Positions 1 to 8,209 of a DNA stretch of 9,584 bases are shown piece after piece; position 1 is the stretch's first letter; the number at the start of each line of letters is the position of its first letter. The position numbers and the translations under genes were made by a program. The notes beneath the pieces were generated by a model that had not been told where the DNA came from, did not search any database, and saw only the letters and a program-made list of their open reading frames with translations. The DNA comes from Chloroflexota bacterium. GTDB taxonomy: Bacteria > Chloroflexota > Anaerolineae > JACRMK01. The stretch is from NCBI GenBank assembly GCA_016200765.1, contig JACQEC010000043.1, positions 1 to 9,584 on the forward strand. Reading direction: 5' to 3'.

Positions 1-867
1 GCCGCCCACCCGCGCGGCAATCTCCAGAAAATAGAAGCGGCCATCGGCCTGCGCCTTGATGTACTCGGCGTGATTCACGCCGCGCACCATGCCCAGCGCG
101 CCGATCACCTGCCGGTTCAGCGCGAACAGCGCCTGCGCGTCTGCCGAATCGCGCGGCAGGGTGCGCGTGGTGAAGATGCCGCCGCCGTGCGCCACGCTCA
201 TCGGCGGCCGCCCGTACTGGTGCGCGGTCACGAACGCAATCTCCCGCTCGGAGATGATGGAGTCCACGTGAAACACGTCGCCGGGGACGAACTGCTCCAA
301 CAAGTATTGCGACTGCTCGTCGCCCAGCGTGTCGAGCCAGCGCCAGACCTCCTCCGCCGACTCGACCTTCTTGATGCCCATCGAGCCCGCCGACGAGCGC
401 GGCTTCAAGACCCACGGCGGCGGCACGCGGCCCATGAACTCGCGCAGGCGGTCGTAGTTGAACAGGCCGCTGAACTCCGGCACCGCGATGCCGCCCGCCC
501 GCGCCTGCATCCGCATCGCCAGTTTATCGCGGAAGAAGCGCGCCGCGCTGTCGCCGATGCCGGGCAGGCGCAGGTGCTCGCGCAGGGCGGCGGCGGTCTC
601 CACGTCGAAATCGTCCAGCGGCGTGATGCAGTCTATCATGCGCGAGCGGCAGAGATAACTGACCGCGTTGATCACATCCTGCCGCCGCGACAGGTCGGGC
701 ATGAAGTAGCTTTCGTCAATACTGCTGTGCGGCCACGCCTCACTGCGGCGCGTCTCTTTGGTCAACAGAATGACGTGACAGCCCTGCCGCTTGCTCTCCT
801 CGATAAACGTCGTGCCTTTGAACTCACTGCTGATGCAGAGCATGGTGATGGGTCGCGCTTCAGACAT
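1..867 (-). CDS. ATP-grasp domain ligase (3' end outside window)
   Basis: This is a probable ATP-dependent carboxylate-amine (or carboxylate-thiol) ligase of the ATP-grasp superfamily; 289 residues are visible and the C-terminus runs off the left edge. The N-terminal part (about residues 7-105) looks like a pre-ATP-grasp Rossmann-like domain with ITMLCISSEFKG near its start and a TPLDDFD loop at 82-88. The ATP-grasp fold follows: RDKLAMRMQARAGGIAVPE (113-131), the ATP-binding lysine in PWVLKPRSSAGSMGIKKV (Lys155), the EQFVPGDVFHVDS strand-loop (191-203), and metal-binding acidic residues in NHAEY (Glu268) and FLEIAARVGG (Glu282). The substrate cannot be read from sequence; amino-acid ligase-like or biotin carboxylase-like enzymes are both possible. 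The start at 867 is chosen because AGAAGGAG (plus 876-883) lies 8 bases upstream; an out-of-frame ATG sits 5 bases earlier. It follows the second GlgC homologue by only 23 bases, so co-transcription is likely. Confidence 0.85.
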   Translation of the reverse strand, partial: MSEARPITMLCISSEFKGTTFIEESKRQGCHVILLTKETRRSEAWPHSSIDESYFMPDLSRRQDVINAVSYLCRSRMIDCITPLDDFDVETAAALREHLRLPGIGDSAARFFRDKLAMRMQARAGGIAVPEFSGLFNYDRLREFMGRVPPPWVLKPRSSAGSMGIKKVESAEEVWRWLDTLGDEQSQYLLEQFVPGDVFHVDSIISEREIAFVTAHQYGRPPMSVAHGGGIFTTRTLPRDSADAQALFALNRQVIGALGMVRGVNHAEYIKAQADGRFYFLEIAARVGG

Positions 868-890
868 GGCATAGACTCCTTCTGATGTTA

Positions 891-2141
891 TCACTCCGGG
901 ATCGTTTCCCCGCTGGCAATCGCATGGGGCGGAAAGGCGCTCTCGTGCAGGTTCACGCCGATCTCCACGTTGCGGCCCACGCGCAGGCCGGGCGGGACGC
1001 GCGTGCCCTTGCCGATCAAGGTCAGGCCGGTGTTGAGGCGCTGGGGCGCGCGCCGGCTCGGCGTGTCGTCGCCGCCGCCGATGCGCGCGCCGCCGCCGAT
1101 GACAACTTGCTTATCCACGATCACCCGGTCGAGCGCCGCGCCTTCGCCGATGACGCTGTCGTGCATGATGATCGAATCGCGCACCACGGCGCCGGGCGCA
1201 ATATAGACGCCGGGCGCAATGACCGAGCGCGACACCTGCCCATCCACCCGACAGCCGTCGCACAGCAGGTTGCCATCCACGCGCGCGTCGGGGCCGACCA
1301 GCGCGGCGGGTTGCTCCTCACTGCGCGTGTGAATGACCCATTCGGGGTGGTAGAGGTCGAGCGCGGGCGTCTCGGCCAGCAAGGCCATGTTAGCCTCCCA
1401 ATACGACTGCGCCGTGCCCACGTCATCCCAATAGCCCTGAAAAGCGTAAGCCATCACGCGGCGGCGCTTCAACAGCGCGGGCATGACCTCGCGGCCAAAG
1501 TCGTGATGCGCGCGCCCTTCGCCGGTCAGCCAATCAATCAGCGCCTCGCGCCGGAAGACGTAGATGCCCATGGACGACAGCGTGCTGTGTGTGCGCTGGG
1601 GCTTTTCTTCAAAATCCGTGACCCGGCCGCCGCTGTCGAGGCTGACCATGCCGAAGCGGTGCGTGTCGTGCGGACTGACCGCGCGCACGGCCAGCGTCAC
1701 ATCGGCGCCGCTCTCGTTGTGGCGGCGGAGCAAGGGCTGGTAGTCCATCTTATAAACATGGTCGCCGGACAGAATCAAGACATGGTCGGCTTTCTGCTCA
1801 ACCACCACATCCAGATTAAAGCGCACGGCGTCGGCGGAGCCTTCCTGCCAGACGCCGGCATCGCCGCGGTGGCTCTGGTACGGCTGGAGCAGGCGCACAC
1901 CGCCGCGCGCGCGGTCGAGGTCCCACGGCTTGCCGATGCCGATATGCTCATTCAGCGAGCGCGGCTCATACTGCGTCAGCACGGCCACGTCATACAGGCC
2001 GGAGTTGACGCAGTTTGAGAGCGTGAAGTCAATGATGCGGTATTTGCCGCCGAACGGCAGGGCCGCGCTATTGCGCAGGGCGGTCAACACGCCCAGCCCG
2101 TGGCTTTGCCCCCCGGCCAGTATCATTACGATAACATCCAT
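891..2141 (-). CDS. GlgC-like ADP-glucose pyrophosphorylase paralogue lacking key catalytic residues
   Basis: A 416-residue homologue of glucose-1-phosphate adenylyltransferase, with an N-terminal nucleotidyltransferase domain (about 1-260) and a C-terminal left-handed beta-helix (about 285-400). Strong family motifs are present: GGKYRIIDFTLSNCVNSG (31-48), SGDHVYKMDY with the catalytic-type Asp127, FEEKP with the glucose-1-phosphate Lys180, and YWDDVGT with metal-site Asp240. The nucleotide loop is degenerate: AGGQSHGL (9-16) replaces AGGxGTRL, so the catalytic Arg becomes Gly15, and NSAAL (24-28) replaces AKPAV, so the catalytic Lys becomes Ser25. The conserved Gln of TADAVxQN is Phe108. 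These changes predict a catalytically weak or inactive subunit, by analogy with the plant large subunit and GlgD, perhaps assembling with the GlgC encoded upstream. The start at 2141 is preferred over a GTG at 2156 because GGAG lies 5 bases upstream and the product then begins like GlgC. The Uma2 stop codon is 2 bases upstream. Confidence 0.9.
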   Translation of the reverse strand: MDVIVMILAGGQSHGLGVLTALRNSAALPFGGKYRIIDFTLSNCVNSGLYDVAVLTQYEPRSLNEHIGIGKPWDLDRARGGVRLLQPYQSHRGDAGVWQEGSADAVRFNLDVVVEQKADHVLILSGDHVYKMDYQPLLRRHNESGADVTLAVRAVSPHDTHRFGMVSLDSGGRVTDFEEKPQRTHSTLSSMGIYVFRREALIDWLTGEGRAHHDFGREVMPALLKRRRVMAYAFQGYWDDVGTAQSYWEANMALLAETPALDLYHPEWVIHTRSEEQPAALVGPDARVDGNLLCDGCRVDGQVSRSVIAPGVYIAPGAVVRDSIIMHDSVIGEGAALDRVIVDKQVVIGGGARIGGGDDTPSRRAPQRLNTGLTLIGKGTRVPPGLRVGRNVEIGVNLHESAFPPHAIASGETIPE

Positions 2142-2143
2142 CG

Positions 2144-2722
2144 TTACTCCGGCCACTCCACTTTGTCATAGACCTCTGCGAGGGCTATCTCCACTTCAAG
2201 TGACGGGATGACCAGTGTATCTTCCGGCTGATCGTACGCATCGAACACCCACTGGCCCCGCTCGTCTCTATGCAGGCATTCAAGATAGAGGCGCGACTGG
2301 TCAATCAACAGGTAATCGCGCAGGGTAGGCAACGGGCGATAGAGGGCAAACTTGCGGGTGCGGTCATAGTCTCGGGTGGATTCAGACAGCACTTCCGCGA
2401 TGAGCACCGGGTTGGTCAGCGTATCCACCCGCCCCGGCGCAAATTCCGGCTTGCCGCAAACGACCATCAGATCGGGATAGGTGTACAGGCCGCTGGGCTT
2501 GACCAGAAGGCGCATATCGCTCATATAGATACGGCATGGTTTTGCTCGCAGACGCTGGTGCAGTTCCGCATGGAGGTTGCCCGCGATCAGGTTATGGTTA
2601 CTCGACCCACCCGCGAGCGCGAAGATTTCGCCCTGATAGTATTCGCTTTTGCGCTCCGCCTTTTCTTCGAGCGCCAGATACTCTTCAGCCGTATAAACCT
2701 TTTTGATCGGTAGGGCCGTATG
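2144..2722 (-). CDS. Uma2 family (DUF820) PD-(D/E)XK nuclease-like protein, start codon not identifiable
   Basis: The reading frame encodes about 192 residues typical of Uma2/DUF820, a family with a restriction-endonuclease-like fold that is abundant in Cyanobacteria and Chloroflexota and whose cellular role is poorly known. Counting from the His codon at 2722, the family landmarks are ALPIKKVYTAEEYLALEE (3-20), SEYYQGEIFALAGGSSNHN with His43 (26-44), TYPDLMVV (81-88, Asp84), IAEVLSESTRDYDR (108-121, Glu110) and RKFALYRPLPTLRDY (123-137, Lys124), so the putative active site is intact. The problem is the start. Homology extends to about 2722, but the only in-frame ATG is at 2524 (residue 67), and this frame has no ATG, GTG or TTG between there and the stop at 2999. 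A one-base change near 2722-2726 (for example an extra G after GTG) could have removed the start, so the gene may be decayed or may use a rare start. It lies between two glgC homologues, 38 bases after the first. Confidence 0.8.
   Translation of the reverse strand, partial: HTALPIKKVYTAEEYLALEEKAERKSEYYQGEIFALAGGSSNHNLIAGNLHAELHQRLRAKPCRIYMSDMRLLVKPSGLYTYPDLMVVCGKPEFAPGRVDTLTNPVLIAEVLSESTRDYDRTRKFALYRPLPTLRDYLLIDQSRLYLECLHRDERGQWVFDAYDQPEDTLVIPSLEVEIALAEVYDKVEWPE
2147..2150 (-). promoter_or_regulatory. Ribosome binding site of the GlgC-like paralogue
   Basis: GGAG on the minus strand lies 5 bases before the ATG at 2141, inside the last codons of the Uma2 gene. It favours ATG 2141 over the in-frame GTG at 2156, which has no comparable site in range. 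Confidence 0.55.
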
Positions 2723-2760
2723 CCACCTCGTTCTACAGGCTTTACTCCAAGGGCCATTCG

Positions 2761-4035
<1,275 letters not shown>

Positions 4036-4043
4036 GATGAAAA

Positions 4044-4050
4044 CCTCCCC
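4044..4050 (-). promoter_or_regulatory. Ribosome binding site of glgC
   Basis: GGGGAGG on the minus strand lies 8 bases before the ATG at 4035, in the 16-base gap after the glycosyltransferase gene. It fixes the glgC start and argues against the longer frame opening at 4365. Confidence 0.7.
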
Positions 4051-4051
4051 T

Positions 4052-5836
4052 TCACCCGCGAAACAATCTCTCCAGACCCGGCAGGAACATGTCTTCCACC
4101 ACCACGGGCCACGATAGGCGCTGGCCGAGCTCGTCGCCCTGCTCCAGCAGACTGCGCGCGGCGTGCTCGTCTCGCGGCAGGCGGGAGACGATTTTCTGCG
4201 CCGTGGCCCGCGCGGTGATCGCCTCAAGCACGTCGCGTTGCCACTGGCCGAGGCCCAGCAGTTCGGATAGGCTGCGGCTCTGATAGCGCGGCGGCAGGGT
4301 GACGTAGTCGGCCAGCACGATGTTGGGCAAGGCCAACCCGCCGGCCTTCGATATGAAGCCGACACAGCCGCAGACGTTGCTCAAACAGCAGAGCGCGCCC
4401 GCCGATAGCGGTTCGATCTGGCCGATGCCGAACGGCTCGTAGATAGATTGTCCGAATTCGAGATCACTGCCGTTGCGAATGTCGGCGAAAGACATCTCGG
4501 CCGGCATCCGCAGGCCGCAACGGTCGCGGCTCCAGCCGAACTGGTTGACCAGCACGATGCGGCTGGCCTGCGCTGAATCATTATAACGCGCGAGCGCCTG
4601 AAAGGTCTCAACTTCCAGCCCCGCCAGGTCGCCGTTGTCCGCGCGGTGGGCGACCGGCCAGCCATACTGCGCTTCCCAGCGCATCACGTCTTCTGCGCGG
4701 CGGCCCGACGGGATGGAGGAGCTCAACAGGTAGAGGATCGCCGTTTCGCCGCGCGCGGCCAGCAGGCCGTCGAGTTCTTCCATCACGCGCACATCGCGCC
4801 AGAGCGCCTTGCTCTGCACCAGACGGGTCACATGCGTGAACACCCACGACAGGCGGAATCCATAGAGGTTCTCGGCGTAGCGCTGAAGCCGCTGTTTGCT
4901 CGCGAAGCGTTCGGTGAGGCTGACGGCTTGCGCCGGCGCCCCGTTATAGACCAGCGCGATGGGGCGCGCGGCGAAGGCCGGTGAGAGGAAACGCAGTTCG
5001 TCCACCACCAGATCGCCCACCGCAAACACACCGTCGCACTGCGCCGCCGCGCTGACCAGCGCGTGCTTGAAGAAGCCGCGCTGACTGCCGAAGACATCTT
5101 CCAGAAAGCGGCCCTGTTGGCGGGCGGCGACCATCACGTTATAGAAGCGCGTGTCGTGGCCGGGGTGGAATTCGACCAGCGGCCGCACGCTGGCTGTCTC
5201 ATGCGCGTAGAAAACCGTGCGGTACACGCCGGGCTGGTGGCGCGCCGCGCTGAACGCCAGCGGCAGGCCGAGCCACTCGTGAGCGATGATGGCGGCGCGT
5301 TGCGCTTGCCCGCTATCCGGCTCCGCGCCGTCCACCAGCGCGGCCAGCCCGGCCGCCGTTGGCTCGGCGGCGTTCAGGTAGAGGTTGTACTCGTCCAGCC
5401 ACTCATAGCGCGTGCTGTCAATACCGTAGCGTTCCCAGAGATGATACTTCAACCCGTTCGCCGCCGCCGGGTCGGCGCCGCGCGGGTCCACCAGCAGGAT
5501 TTCGTGCTCGGCATCCCCGAAGCGGCGTGTGCCGTAGAGCAGGCGCACACGGTAGCCCAACTCGACCTGCGTCAGCGCGCGCGCTACATCGGGCGGCACG
5601 TCGTAGAAGCCGTCGTGCGCGGAGTAGCGCGCCTTGAAGCCGTTGCGCGGCGCATACAGCCGTTCCATCTCCAGCCGATCCCACGGGTTGAAGGGGCCAG
5701 CGACGAGGGTGCGGCGCACGGCGCGGTTGTACGCTGGCTGGCTAAGCAGGCCGTCGAGCACCGCGCCGATGCCGCCAACCTTCACACCCGCTTCGTGGGT
5801 GGCGTGGACGACGAGAGCAAAGTCAGTCAATGTCAT
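4052..5836 (-). CDS. Starch/glycogen synthase-like GT-B glycosyltransferase
   Basis: This is a 594-residue GT-B glycosyltransferase, most likely using ADP-glucose to extend an alpha-1,4-glucan. The N-terminal domain has the starch-synthase KxGG motif (VKVGGIGAVLDGLL, Lys19), IIAHEWLGLPLAF (183-195), matching the HDW region of GT5 enzymes, and VFYAHETASVRP (208-219). The C-terminal domain has FTHVTRLVQSKAL (333-345), equivalent to the TRLVxQKG segment, and the nucleotide-sugar EX7E motif YEPFGIGQIEPLSAG (Glu467, Glu475). It is longer than a typical GlgA (about 480 residues), with extra sequence around 100-180 and 370-440. Directly after EX7E it has four cysteines in nine residues (483, 484, 489, 491) where GlgA has a Gly/Pro-rich turn. 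ATG 5836 is taken as start; a TTG at 5842 abuts the HEPN stop and is an alternative. Its position 16 bases before glgC supports a glycogen role; another glucosyltransferase activity remains possible. Confidence 0.8.
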   Translation of the reverse strand: MTLTDFALVVHATHEAGVKVGGIGAVLDGLLSQPAYNRAVRRTLVAGPFNPWDRLEMERLYAPRNGFKARYSAHDGFYDVPPDVARALTQVELGYRVRLLYGTRRFGDAEHEILLVDPRGADPAAANGLKYHLWERYGIDSTRYEWLDEYNLYLNAAEPTAAGLAALVDGAEPDSGQAQRAAIIAHEWLGLPLAFSAARHQPGVYRTVFYAHETASVRPLVEFHPGHDTRFYNVMVAARQQGRFLEDVFGSQRGFFKHALVSAAAQCDGVFAVGDLVVDELRFLSPAFAARPIALVYNGAPAQAVSLTERFASKQRLQRYAENLYGFRLSWVFTHVTRLVQSKALWRDVRVMEELDGLLAARGETAILYLLSSSIPSGRRAEDVMRWEAQYGWPVAHRADNGDLAGLEVETFQALARYNDSAQASRIVLVNQFGWSRDRCGLRMPAEMSFADIRNGSDLEFGQSIYEPFGIGQIEPLSAGALCCLSNVCGCVGFISKAGGLALPNIVLADYVTLPPRYQSRSLSELLGLGQWQRDVLEAITARATAQKIVSRLPRDEHAARSLLEQGDELGQRLSWPVVVEDMFLPGLERLFRG

Positions 5837-5842
5837 AAACAA

Positions 5843-6253
5843 TCAAGAGGGGTGCATCTCGATGGGCAATAGAGAAAGCACAAAGTTGTAGATTGCATCA
5901 GCATCTTTCAGGGCCTGATCGAACTCCGTTTTGGTCGGCTCGGACGCCATAGCGGGGTAGCGGAACCGGATCGCGTAAGGCGTCAGCCGCTGTCCAACAT
6001 CCAGCCATACCGAGAACTGATTCTCATGAGTAGCGGCGAGCATCACCAAGAGCCGAATATCATGGGTCTTCTCGAAGGGTTGGTCGCTGTAAACGAGGAA
6101 TCCTTTAACCGCCTTTTCGGCTGTCTGCTGGCAATGGAAGATGGCTGTATCCAAATATGGATCAGGATCCACCGAGAGCTTGCGGGCGGTTCCCAGATCA
6201 TGCTTGGCTGTGGTCAGCCAGTTCCGCACGAGTTGTCGTTTCGCTTCGCTCAT
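5843..6253 (-). CDS. HEPN domain protein, probable toxin of a MNT/HEPN pair
   Basis: The 136-residue product matches the HEPN family (PF05168 type): an all-alpha domain with TAKHDLGTARKL (15-26), the hallmark AIFHCQQTAEKAVKGFL (37-53), FEKTHDIRLLVML (60-72) and YAIRFRYPAM (93-102), followed by a C-terminal helix. HEPN proteins encoded with a minimal nucleotidyltransferase generally act as RNase toxins or their relatives and are neutralised by the partner, in HepT/MntA by AMPylation. I do not see the R-x(4-6)-H ribonuclease motif here, so nuclease activity is uncertain and it could be a helper subunit. The start at 6253 gives a normal family-length N-terminus (MSEAKRQLVRNWL); a longer frame from 6319 would add residues that overlap the partner gene. 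It overlaps the 3' end of the nucleotidyltransferase gene by 56 bases, which suggests translational coupling. Confidence 0.85.
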   Translation of the reverse strand: MSEAKRQLVRNWLTTAKHDLGTARKLSVDPDPYLDTAIFHCQQTAEKAVKGFLVYSDQPFEKTHDIRLLVMLAATHENQFSVWLDVGQRLTPYAIRFRYPAMASEPTKTEFDQALKDADAIYNFVLSLLPIEMHPS

Positions 6254-6566
6254 AGAGCACTTTACCCTGTTCGCTGATCGCATGTTCCAACGAGGCAGGC
6301 ACGTCGCGGAAGAACTCAAACTCGGCGCGCGTTTTGACCAGAATATCGGCGGGCACGAGTAATTCGCCTATGGCGCGAGAAGCACAGACCATGCGCTCGT
6401 ATTCAGATAGAGAGCTGGTCGGAATGATCACGAGCAGGTCTAGGTCGCTATCATCGTGTGGCGTCCCCCAAGCGTGGGAGCCGAACAGAATCACCTGCTC
6501 CGGCTGAAATTCGTCAATCAGCCGCTGTGTGATCTCCGCCAGTTGGGATTGGTCAATCGTTTTCAT
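6198..6566 (-). CDS. Minimal nucleotidyltransferase (MNT), probable antitoxin partner of HEPN
   Basis: The 122-residue product is a stand-alone nucleotidyltransferase of the polymerase-beta superfamily. The diagnostic GSX10DXD motif is complete: FGSHAWGTPHDDSDLDLLV (28-46) with Gly29, Ser30, Asp41 and Asp43, and a third acidic residue in PADILVKT (Asp74). In characterised MntA/HepT systems such an enzyme transfers AMP groups from ATP to the HEPN toxin and so inactivates it; that role is inferred here from the adjacent HEPN gene. The C-terminal 15 or so residues, after GKVLYERSE, lie in the region overlapping the HEPN start and look like a poorly constrained extension. The start at 6566 is the only sensible one; a weak AGG lies upstream. 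Sampled sequence around this pair is near 52% GC, below the flanking metabolic genes, which hints at separate acquisition. Confidence 0.88.
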   Translation of the reverse strand: MKTIDQSQLAEITQRLIDEFQPEQVILFGSHAWGTPHDDSDLDLLVIIPTSSLSEYERMVCASRAIGELLVPADILVKTRAEFEFFRDVPASLEHAISEQGKVLYERSETTTRAELADHSQA

Positions 6567-6659
6567 GTCAACCTATTCTCACGCTATGCCCTCTACCGCC
6601 TCCGGCCAAGTCGCGTCTGCAACCGCAGTCATTACCGGCGGCCAAGCGAGCCCTCTGCG
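6567..6659. other. Intergenic gap with short duplicated words
   Basis: This 93-base gap separates the hydrolase stop from the nucleotidyltransferase start. It and its edge hold three short words that each occur twice: CGCTATG (6582, 6658), CCCTCT (6589, 6651) and CGGCCAAG (6603, 6639). No convincing terminator with a T-run and no clear promoter was found, though a promoter for the downstream MNT/HEPN pair would be expected here. Confidence 0.35.
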
Positions 6660-8099
6660 CTATGGCCCCGGCGGCGAGTGAGAAGCGAATTGTACTTCTG
6701 GATAATCGAGCGATGGACCGTTCAGCAAGGGCGACGGCTGATTCTTCAAATACCTGCCAAAGAACGCGAGCATATAGGCATCTACAACCTGCAGGGTGCG
6801 TTCGCCGTTTAACGCTCCTCTCTCCGGCAGAAGCCCGCTGACCGGCGACAGGAGCGGATAGTCGCCAAAGTCATCGTGGAGGACGCCCGCGAGCTTGAGA
6901 TGAACGGCGGGCGCGCTGACCTTTTGATACAGCGTGTCGAGACGCGCCAGATTGTCCATCTTCCACATTTTCGTCTCGCTTTGCATGAACATAAATGGCT
7001 GACGCAACGGCTCCGAGACCATGGTCTCTGGCAGAGGCTCATACCAACCGTCCTGGACGAGACCGGCTTTGCAACGCGCATCAAGATGACAGGCCCAGAC
7101 AACCGCCCCGCCGCCGAGCGAGACGCCCGTCAAACCGATTCTTTGCAAGTCAAGTTTCCCTGCAAAGCGCGCATCCAGTTGGCCCGCGTTCAACCGTTGC
7201 AACTGATCCATCACGAAACGCTCATCGGCAACCACAGTCGCTTGCAAGGCTTCGCGCATTGCTTGATCGCCGGGTAGATTTTGCCCCGCCGGAGGCAACA
7301 TCGCCGGATCATTCAACACGACGCGTCCGTTCGAGAAAACGGTGAACGCCGCGGCATAAGCATGGTCAATGGCGACAGCCACATAACCTGAACTCGCCAG
7401 CGCTTCCATCTGATTGACGCCGGCGTTGCGATAACCCGTATAGCCGTGAGAAAGAATAACCAGCGGATAGGGCGCTCCGTCGTTCCGAATCGGCGCGTCG
7501 CCATAAGTATGCGTGCGCACCAGCCGCAAATGGTCGAGCGCAAAGGCAGGCACTTTGAGAATGTCAGCGAAGGCGGGCAATGCCGCATCGAAATTGTCCA
7601 AGAGGGGAATCGTCTTGGCGTCTGCCGTGGGCAGGGCGGGATACCAGACCTGAACCATCAATTCGCGTTTGGCGTTCGGGTCGGACGAATAGGTTTCGAC
7701 GCGCGTCGTGTCCGTCCAATCGTACAGGACGGAACCGACCGCATAAGGACCGGGTGGCGTTGGCAAGCGCGGCACCGGAAGGATGACGGGCAATGTAGCG
7801 GCAACGAACCACCAAACGAATCCGAAGCCGCCGGCGAGGAACGCCAACGCTCCGCGCGCCGGGGGTCGGTCGGTGTTTTTCAACAGACTCGGCAAAGTGC
7901 GCAAAAACAGCGCGGCCGTCAAAACGTAAGAGAGCGCCATCTGCCAGCGATATTGCTCCATCACCAGATGCGCGAGGGTGATGATGACGGTCGCGGCGGG
8001 CAAGAACTTCGCCCAGCGAATTGCTGGGCGTAACGGGACGTACACCATCAACAAGGCGGCCAAGTTCAACAGCAGAATGACCATTTCGAGCAAACGCAT
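6660..8099 (-). CDS. PAF-acetylhydrolase-like alpha/beta hydrolase with N-terminal membrane domain
   Basis: A 479-residue protein whose N-terminal ~110 residues are hydrophobic, with probable membrane segments near 4-21, 32-48, 54-68 and 84-108, followed by an alpha/beta hydrolase domain resembling the platelet-activating factor acetylhydrolase isoform II family. The domain begins with a strand around LMVQVWYPA (147-155), then VILSHGYTGYRNAG (214-227) gives the oxyanion-hole SHG. The nucleophile elbow is LTGVSLGGGAV (Ser327 in G-x-S-x-G-G), the catalytic Asp is probably Asp350 (GLVQDGW) and the His is probably His408 (VLHDDFGDYP). The hydrolase domain should face outward or inward depending on a topology I cannot settle. 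The substrate is unknown: esters, oxidised phospholipids or polyesters are possible. The start at 8099 is supported by AAGGA 5 bases upstream. It has no evident link to the glycogen genes. Confidence 0.8.
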   Translation of the reverse strand: MRLLEMVILLLNLAALLMVYVPLRPAIRWAKFLPAATVIITLAHLVMEQYRWQMALSYVLTAALFLRTLPSLLKNTDRPPARGALAFLAGGFGFVWWFVAATLPVILPVPRLPTPPGPYAVGSVLYDWTDTTRVETYSSDPNAKRELMVQVWYPALPTADAKTIPLLDNFDAALPAFADILKVPAFALDHLRLVRTHTYGDAPIRNDGAPYPLVILSHGYTGYRNAGVNQMEALASSGYVAVAIDHAYAAAFTVFSNGRVVLNDPAMLPPAGQNLPGDQAMREALQATVVADERFVMDQLQRLNAGQLDARFAGKLDLQRIGLTGVSLGGGAVVWACHLDARCKAGLVQDGWYEPLPETMVSEPLRQPFMFMQSETKMWKMDNLARLDTLYQKVSAPAVHLKLAGVLHDDFGDYPLLSPVSGLLPERGALNGERTLQVVDAYMLAFFGRYLKNQPSPLLNGPSLDYPEVQFASHSPPGP

Positions 8100-8209
8100 T
8101 GGGATCCTTCCAAACCATCAGGGCAGGGCAGTCCGGCCGGATAATGTTGCTGATGGCGAGTTGGCCTTCGGCGCCAAGAGCGCGTTCCGGAAGCGGGTAT
8201 AAACCGCGC
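8100..8209. other. Intergenic gap upstream of the hydrolase gene
   Basis: This 110-base gap lies between the toxin-like gene and the hydrolase. It contains the hydrolase ribosome binding site (AAGGA, plus 8105-8109) and a TTTATACC stretch near 8196-8203 that could act as a -10 element, but no matching -35 was found. No gene or strong terminator is visible. Confidence 0.3.

Noticed and set aside
70..885. Plus-strand open frame of 271 codons at the left edge
   Set aside because: It is antisense to the ATP-grasp gene, whose motifs are unmistakable, and has no recognisable domain.
885..2018. Long plus-strand open frame of 377 codons
   Set aside because: It is antisense to the GlgC-like gene, its product is a low-complexity Ala/Arg/His/Val-rich sequence with no family motif, and such frames are common opposite GC-rich genes.
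4036..4365. N-terminal extension of GlgC by 110 residues
   Set aside because: The extension overlaps the glycosyltransferase coding region in another frame, is rich in Arg/Ser/Ala shadow sequence, and the ATG at 4035 has a strong ribosome binding site and the normal GlgC N-terminus.
5063..5872. Plus-strand open frame of 269 codons
   Set aside because: It is antisense to the glycosyltransferase gene, with an Arg/Ala/Val-rich product and no motif.
6254..6319. N-terminal extension of the HEPN protein from 6319
   Set aside because: It would lie fully within the nucleotidyltransferase gene, and the HEPN fold starts naturally at Met 6253.
8165..8178. Possible hairpin (TTGGC...GCCAA) between the toxin and hydrolase genes
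   Set aside because: The stem is only 5 base pairs with a 7-base loop and no T-run follows on either strand, so it does not support a terminator.
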